From Caldimonas sp. (GTDB lineage: Bacteria; Pseudomonadota; Gammaproteobacteria; Burkholderiales; Burkholderiaceae_C): a DNA stretch of 9,278 nt. Both the position numbers and the translations under genes were made by a program. Positions 5,886-9,278 of the stretch are shown here, one piece after another. The stretch is taken from assembly GCA_030150305.1 (NCBI GenBank), contig JASLGD010000486.1, positions 1 to 9,278 of the forward strand. The letters run 5' to 3'. Position 1 is the stretch's first letter, and every line of letters begins with the position of its first letter. The notes under the pieces were generated by a model. It was given only the letters and a program-made list of their open reading frames with translations, did not search any database and was not told the origin of the DNA.

Positions 5886-5941
5886 GGCGCGGGCGGCACA
5901 GACTTGAGCGCTTCGCGCCCCGGCGGCGCGGGGCGCCTCCC

Positions 5942-5947
5942 TACAAT
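5942..5947 (+). promoter_or_regulatory. -10 element of the manB-waaC-waaA promoter
   Basis: TACAAT matches the sigma70 -10 consensus at five of six positions in a GC-rich surround. Transcription would start near 5954, leaving a leader of about 17 nt before the ATG at 5971. No recognisable -35 lies 16-18 bp upstream; that position is occupied by a GC-rich inverted repeat (arms 5915-5921 and 5930-5936). Confidence 0.45.
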
Positions 5948-5970
5948 CCGCCCGCACTTCGAGCCCGCCC

Positions 5971-7362
5971 ATGCACGTCGACGCTTCGGTCTTCAAGGCC
6001 TACGACATCCGAGGCGTCGTCGGCCGCACGATCGACGAGCGTTTCGCCGAGCAGCTCGGCCGCGCCTTCGGCAGCGAGGTCGTCGCCGCCGGCGATCGCG
6101 CGGTCGCGGTCGGCCGCGACGGCCGGCTGTCGTCGCCTGCGCTCGCCGCTGCGCTCGTCCGCGGCCTGGCGTCGACCGGCCTCGACGTCGTCGACATCGG
6201 TCCGGTGACGACGCCGATGCTCTACTACGTCGCGGCGACGCGCGGCAGGCACGGCTGCACGAGCGGCGTCCAGGTGACCGGCAGCCACAACCCGAAGAAC
6301 GACAACGGCTTCAAGATGGTGCTCGCCGGCAGCGCGATCCACGGCGAGGCGATCCAGCGCCTGCGTCGGCGGATGGAGAGCGACGAGCACGTCGAAGGCG
6401 CGGGCCGCACGGCGACGATGGACATCGTCGCCGAGTACCGCGCGCGCATCGTCACGGATTGCAAGCTCGCGCGGCCGATGACCGTCGCGGTCGACTCCGG
6501 CAACGGCATCGCCGGCGCGTCGGCGCCGGGCATCCTGCGCGCGCTCGGCTGCACCGTGCACGAGCTCTATTCGGAGGTCGACGGCGAGTTCCCGAACCAC
6601 CATCCCGACCCGAGCAAGCCGGAGAACCTCGCCGAGCTCATCCGCCTCGTCGCGCGCGGCGACGCCGAGCTCGGCCTCGCGTTCGACGGCGACGGCGATC
6701 GCCTCGGCGTCGTCACCAAGAGCGGGCAGATCGTCTACCCCGACCGCCAGCTGATGCTGTTCGCGCGCGACGTGCTGCAGCGCCGGCGCGGCGCGACGAT
6801 CGTCTACGACGTCAAGTGCTCGCAGGCCGTCGCGCCGCTCATCCGCGACGCCGGCGGCGTGCCGATGATGTGGAAGACCGGCCACTCGCTCATCAAGGCG
6901 AAGATGCGCGAGGTCGGCGCGCCGCTCGCCGGCGAGATGAGCGGCCACATCTTCTTCGGCGAGCGCTGGTACGGGTTCGACGACGGCACCTACACGGCGG
7001 CGCGGCTGCTCGAGATCGTGAGCGCGAGCGCCGACCCGAGCGCGGTGCTCGAGGCGCTGCCGACGAGCTTCTCGACTCCCGAGCTCAACGTCCGCTGCGC
7101 CGAGGGCGAGCCGGCACGGGTCGTCGCGCGGCTGCGCGCCGATGCGAAGTTCCCGGACGCGAGGGAGGTCGTGACGATCGACGGCGTTCGCGTCGAGTAC
7201 GACGACGGCTTCGGCCTCGTGCGCGCGTCGAACACGACGCCGGTGCTCGTGCTGCGCTTCGAGGGCAAGACGCCGGAGGCGCTGGCGCGCATCGAAGGCG
7301 AGTGCATGGCGGCGCTGCGCGCCGTCAAGCCCGACGCCGAGGTCGCGGGCGCCGCGCATTGA
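5971..7362 (+). CDS. manB: Phosphomannomutase/phosphoglucomutase
   Basis: This 463-residue cytoplasmic enzyme of the alpha-D-phosphohexomutase superfamily interconverts hexose-6-phosphate and hexose-1-phosphate (mannose and glucose), feeding GDP-mannose and UDP/dTDP-glucose for LPS and exopolysaccharide. All four active-site loops are intact. The phosphoserine loop is T-G-S105-H-N-P-K-N-D-N-G. The Mg-binding loop is D239-G-D241-G-D243-R. The sugar-specificity loop is G-E-M-S-G-H at 321-326. The phosphate-binding loop is R-A-S-N-T-T-P at 418-424. The N-terminal F-K-A-Y-D-I-R-G is characteristic of the dual-specificity PMM/PGM (AlgC-like) type, and the length is usual. The start ATG follows a TACAAT box by 23 bp but has no clear Shine-Dalgarno. 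It is followed by a 71-bp inverted repeat and then waaC and waaA, an arrangement known in Betaproteobacteria. Whether manB or algC is the better symbol depends on local convention. Confidence 0.94.
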   Translation: MHVDASVFKAYDIRGVVGRTIDERFAEQLGRAFGSEVVAAGDRAVAVGRDGRLSSPALAAALVRGLASTGLDVVDIGPVTTPMLYYVAATRGRHGCTSGVQVTGSHNPKNDNGFKMVLAGSAIHGEAIQRLRRRMESDEHVEGAGRTATMDIVAEYRARIVTDCKLARPMTVAVDSGNGIAGASAPGILRALGCTVHELYSEVDGEFPNHHPDPSKPENLAELIRLVARGDAELGLAFDGDGDRLGVVTKSGQIVYPDRQLMLFARDVLQRRRGATIVYDVKCSQAVAPLIRDAGGVPMMWKTGHSLIKAKMREVGAPLAGEMSGHIFFGERWYGFDDGTYTAARLLEIVSASADPSAVLEALPTSFSTPELNVRCAEGEPARVVARLRADAKFPDAREVVTIDGVRVEYDDGFGLVRASNTTPVLVLRFEGKTPEALARIEGECMAALRAVKPDAEVAGAAH

Positions 7363-7366
7363 GGGC

Positions 7367-7437
7367 TGTCCTCCTGAGCGCAGTGCAGGATCCGGGCCTC
7401 GCGCACGACGAGATCCTTCGCTTCGCTCGGGATGACA
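7367..7437. repeat. REP-like dispersed inverted repeat (hairpin element)
   Basis: Imperfect inverted arms at 7367-7393 and 7410-7437 flank a 16-nt GC-rich loop. The arms match at about 21 of 27 positions, and two of the mismatches become G-U pairs in RNA. The arm core, 'TCC[T/C]GAGCG..G.GAAGGATC' read outside-in with the mirror 'GATCCTTCGCTTCGCTCGGGATGACA', resembles the short palindromic repeats widely scattered between genes in many GC-rich bacteria. It occupies the gap between manB and waaC, ending 43 bp before the waaC start. As RNA it would form a long stem that could stabilise the upstream message, slow polymerase or partly terminate. Confidence 0.7.
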
Positions 7438-7480
7438 GCGCGCTCGTCGCTCCAAAGAGCGCGTCGCCGGCGGATTCGCG

Positions 7481-8485
7481 ATGCGCGTGCTGATCGTCAA
7501 GCTCTCGTCGCTCGGCGACGTCGTCCACACGCTGCCGGTCGTCGCCGACATCCGCGCCGCGCATCCGGGTGCGCGCGTCGACTGGGTCGTCGAGCCGGCA
7601 TTCGCGCCGCTCGTCGAGCGCGTCGACGGCGTCGCCGACGTCATCGAGTGTCCGCTGCGGCGCTGGACGCGCGACGGCTGGTGGCGTGCCGAGACGCGCC
7701 GCGAGGTCGCTGCGTTCGTGCGGCGCCTCCGCCGCGACCGCTACGACGCGGTCGTCGAGCTGCAGGGGCTGACCAAGGCGGCGCTCGTCGCGGCGCTGGC
7801 GCGCGGCCCGAGCTGGGGCCTCGCCAACCGCACCGACGGCGCGAGCCACGAGTGGCCGGCCCGGGTGCTGGCGACGCACGCCGTCCGCGTCGAGCAGCAC
7901 AGCCATGCCCTCGACCGCGCGCGCGAGCTCGTGGCGCGGGCGCTCGGCACCCGGATCGACGTGCCGCCGACCTTCGGCCTGCGCGCGCGCCCGCTCGCCG
8001 CTCCCGAGCGCGAGCGCACCGTCGTCCTCGTCCACGGCACGACCCGCGCCGACAAGCTCTGGCCCGACGCGCACTGGATCGAGCTCGGCACGCGCCTCGT
8101 CGAGCGCGGCTGGAACGTCGCGCTGCCGCACGCCGGCGCCGACGAGGCGAAGCGCGCACGCCTGCTCGCCGAGGCGATCGGCGGCGCGAACGCCGCGGTG
8201 TGGCCGGCGATGGAGCTCGGCGCGTTCATCGATCGCCTCGCGGCGACCGAGGGCGCGATCGGCGTCGACAGCGGGCCGAGCCACATCGCCGTCGCGCTCG
8301 GCTTGCCGCACGTGCAGATCTACAACCATCCGACGTCGTGGCGGACCGGGCCGCAACCTCGCCACGGCGCCGGCGTGCAGGTGGCGGTCGAGGACGATCC
8401 GACGCCGAGCGTCGCGACGGTGTGGTCGGCGTGGAACCGCGTCCAGGAGCGCGCGCAGGCCGCCAGCGCGTCGCTGCGCCGATGA
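7481..8485 (+). CDS. waaC: Lipopolysaccharide heptosyltransferase I
   Basis: This 334-residue family-9 glycosyltransferase transfers the first L-glycero-D-manno-heptose from ADP-heptose to Kdo of the inner LPS core at the cytoplasmic face of the inner membrane. The N-terminus M-R-V-L-I-V-K-L-S-S-L-G-D13-V-V-H-T-L-P is the WaaC signature, with Asp13 as the likely catalytic base. The ADP-heptose site shows H-G-T-T-R-A-D-K192-L-W-P and G-V-D263-S-G-P-S-H268-I-A-V-A-L-G. Length agrees with the family (about 320-340). Start ATG 7481 begins directly with the conserved strand; a weak GGCGGA lies 6 bp upstream. The stop overlaps the waaA start (ATGA), so the two are translationally coupled. Upstream sits the REP-like hairpin. 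WaaC rather than WaaF is favoured by the S-S-L-G-D-V-V-H-T-L-P motif and the pairing with waaA. Confidence 0.93.
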   Translation: MRVLIVKLSSLGDVVHTLPVVADIRAAHPGARVDWVVEPAFAPLVERVDGVADVIECPLRRWTRDGWWRAETRREVAAFVRRLRRDRYDAVVELQGLTKAALVAALARGPSWGLANRTDGASHEWPARVLATHAVRVEQHSHALDRARELVARALGTRIDVPPTFGLRARPLAAPERERTVVLVHGTTRADKLWPDAHWIELGTRLVERGWNVALPHAGADEAKRARLLAEAIGGANAAVWPAMELGAFIDRLAATEGAIGVDSGPSHIAVALGLPHVQIYNHPTSWRTGPQPRHGAGVQVAVEDDPTPSVATVWSAWNRVQERAQAASASLRR

Positions 8486-9278
8486 GCGGATCGATGCGGC
8501 AAGCGCTCGCGCGCGCCGGCTACTCGCTGCTGCTGCGCGCCGCGGTGCCGCTCTACCGCTTGCGCCTGCTCTGGCGCGGCCGCCGCGAGCCGCTCTACGC
8601 GACCGCGATCGGCGAACGCTTCGGCCGCTACCGCGAGCCGTTCGCGCCCGGCGCGCTCTGGATGCACGCGGTTTCGCTCGGCGAGACGCGCGCGATGGCG
8701 CCGCTTGTGGATGCGCTGCGCGCCGCGCGTCCGGACCTGCGCTTCGTCTTCACGCACGGCACCGCGACCGGGCGCGCCGCCGGCGAAGCGCTGCTGCGCG
8801 GCGGCGATCGCCAGGTCTGGCTGCCGTTCGACACGCCTGGTGCGGTGCGGCGCTTCCTGCGCAGCGCGCGCCCGCTGGGCGGCGTGCTGATGGAGACCGA
8901 GATCTGGCCGAACCTCCTCGCCGCCGCCGCGCGCGACGGCGTTCCGGTCGTGCTCGCCAACGCGCGCCTGAGCGCGCGCAGCAGGCACCGCGGCGAGCGC
9001 GTCGACGCGCTCCTGCGGCCGGCGTTCGCGAGCCTCGCCGCCGTGCTCGCGCAAAGCGACGACGACGCCAAGCGCCTGCGCGACGCCGGCGCACGCGACG
9101 TCAGCGTCGTCGGCAACCTGAAGTACGACCTCGCTCCCGATCCGCAGTTGCTCGAGCGCGGTCGCGCCTGGCGCGACGGCGTCACGCGCGGCATCGTCGT
9201 CGCCGCGTCGACGCGCGAGGGCGAGGAAGCCGACCTGCTCACGGCGTGGCGCGCGGGCGCGGCGCCGCGGCCGCTGCT
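8482..9278 (+). CDS. waaA: 3-deoxy-D-manno-octulosonic acid (Kdo) transferase, 3' end missing
   Basis: The frame is open from ATG 8482 to the window edge (265 full codons of an expected 420 or so). It overlaps the waaC stop by 4 bp. WaaA (KdtA) attaches Kdo to lipid IVA, an essential step of LPS synthesis at the inner-membrane face. Residues 11-35 form the usual hydrophobic/basic membrane anchor (Y-S-L-L-L-R-A-A-V-P-L-Y-R-L-R-L-L-W-R-G-R). Diagnostic motifs follow: W-M-H-A-V-S-L-G-E68-T-R-A with the catalytic-base Glu, T-H-G-T-A-T-G-R, W-L-P-F-D-T-P, M-E-T-E-I-W-P-N, the N-A-R-L-S segment, V-G-N-L-K-Y-D, and A-A-S-T-R-E-G-E-E at the start of the C-terminal nucleotide-binding domain. A second in-frame ATG four codons downstream is a possible start; the coupled ATGA start is preferred. 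Only the C-terminal CMP-Kdo-binding lobe is missing. Confidence 0.93.
   Translation, partial: MSGSMRQALARAGYSLLLRAAVPLYRLRLLWRGRREPLYATAIGERFGRYREPFAPGALWMHAVSLGETRAMAPLVDALRAARPDLRFVFTHGTATGRAAGEALLRGGDRQVWLPFDTPGAVRRFLRSARPLGGVLMETEIWPNLLAAAARDGVPVVLANARLSARSRHRGERVDALLRPAFASLAAVLAQSDDDAKRLRDAGARDVSVVGNLKYDLAPDPQLLERGRAWRDGVTRGIVVAASTREGEEADLLTAWRAGAAPRPL

Noticed and set aside
5904..5909. TTGAGC as the -35 for the manB promoter
   Set aside because: It lies 32 bp from TACAAT, far too distant for sigma70 spacing.
5915..5936. GC-rich inverted repeat GCGCCCC / GGGGCGC upstream of manB as a terminator or operator
   Set aside because: Very GC-rich, no T-tract, and no upstream plus-strand gene to terminate; short G/C palindromes of this kind are expected by chance at this composition.
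5799..7493. Long open frames overlapping manB on both strands (564 codons plus, 567 codons minus at 5941-7644)
   Set aside because: Arg/Ala/Gly-rich translations with no motifs, created by the extreme GC content and rarity of stops; manB in its own frame has all catalytic loops.

Overview
This is a very GC-rich (roughly 70% by eye) proteobacterial chromosomal segment with strong third-position G/C bias. The right-hand block, phosphomannomutase/phosphoglucomutase then heptosyltransferase I (waaC) then Kdo transferase (waaA), makes the host a Gram-negative with a Kdo-heptose lipopolysaccharide core. That gene order, together with the DUF6502/small-lipoprotein pair on the left, points to a Betaproteobacterium, probably Burkholderiales-like. 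The species cannot be told from the window.

Layout. (1) 1-618, minus strand: 5' part of a lipoprotein whose N-terminal region carries the signature of the secreted beta-propeller family (PF09826/COG4880); it runs off the left edge. (2) 619-701: an AT-rich divergent promoter region centred on a 19-bp near-perfect palindrome, TGTGGGAAAATATCCCACA, in which the -10 elements of both promoters overlap. (3) 702-2032, plus strand: a two-gene operon, a DUF6502 protein with a plausible helix-turn-helix and then a small cysteine-containing lipoprotein, joined by a 4-bp stop/start overlap. It ends at a hairpin at 2072-2098. (4) 2108-4092, minus strand: a two-gene operon for the terminal oxygenase (beta and alpha subunits) of a Rieske non-haem-iron aromatic-ring-hydroxylating dioxygenase. 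(5) 4206-5069, plus strand: a divergently transcribed kynurenine-formamidase-like alpha/beta hydrolase. (6) 5074-5853, minus strand: a lipoprotein of unknown function, convergent with the hydrolase. (7) 5971-9278, plus strand: manB/algC-like mutase, a 71-bp dispersed-type inverted repeat, waaC, and waaA (truncated by the right edge).

How the genes fit together. The right block supplies hexose-1-phosphates and builds the inner LPS core. The middle block looks catabolic: a Rieske oxygenase and an amidase/esterase-like hydrolase facing each other across a 113-bp intergenic region, with no ferredoxin or reductase present, so electron transfer must come from elsewhere in the genome. The left block is the least understood. 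Two lipoproteins and a possible DNA-binding DUF6502 protein are arranged around one palindromic bidirectional promoter, which suggests a small self-regulated envelope module; this is inference. Every gap between genes is shorter than 120 bp. No RNA genes, CRISPR arrays, transposases or prophage genes were seen.
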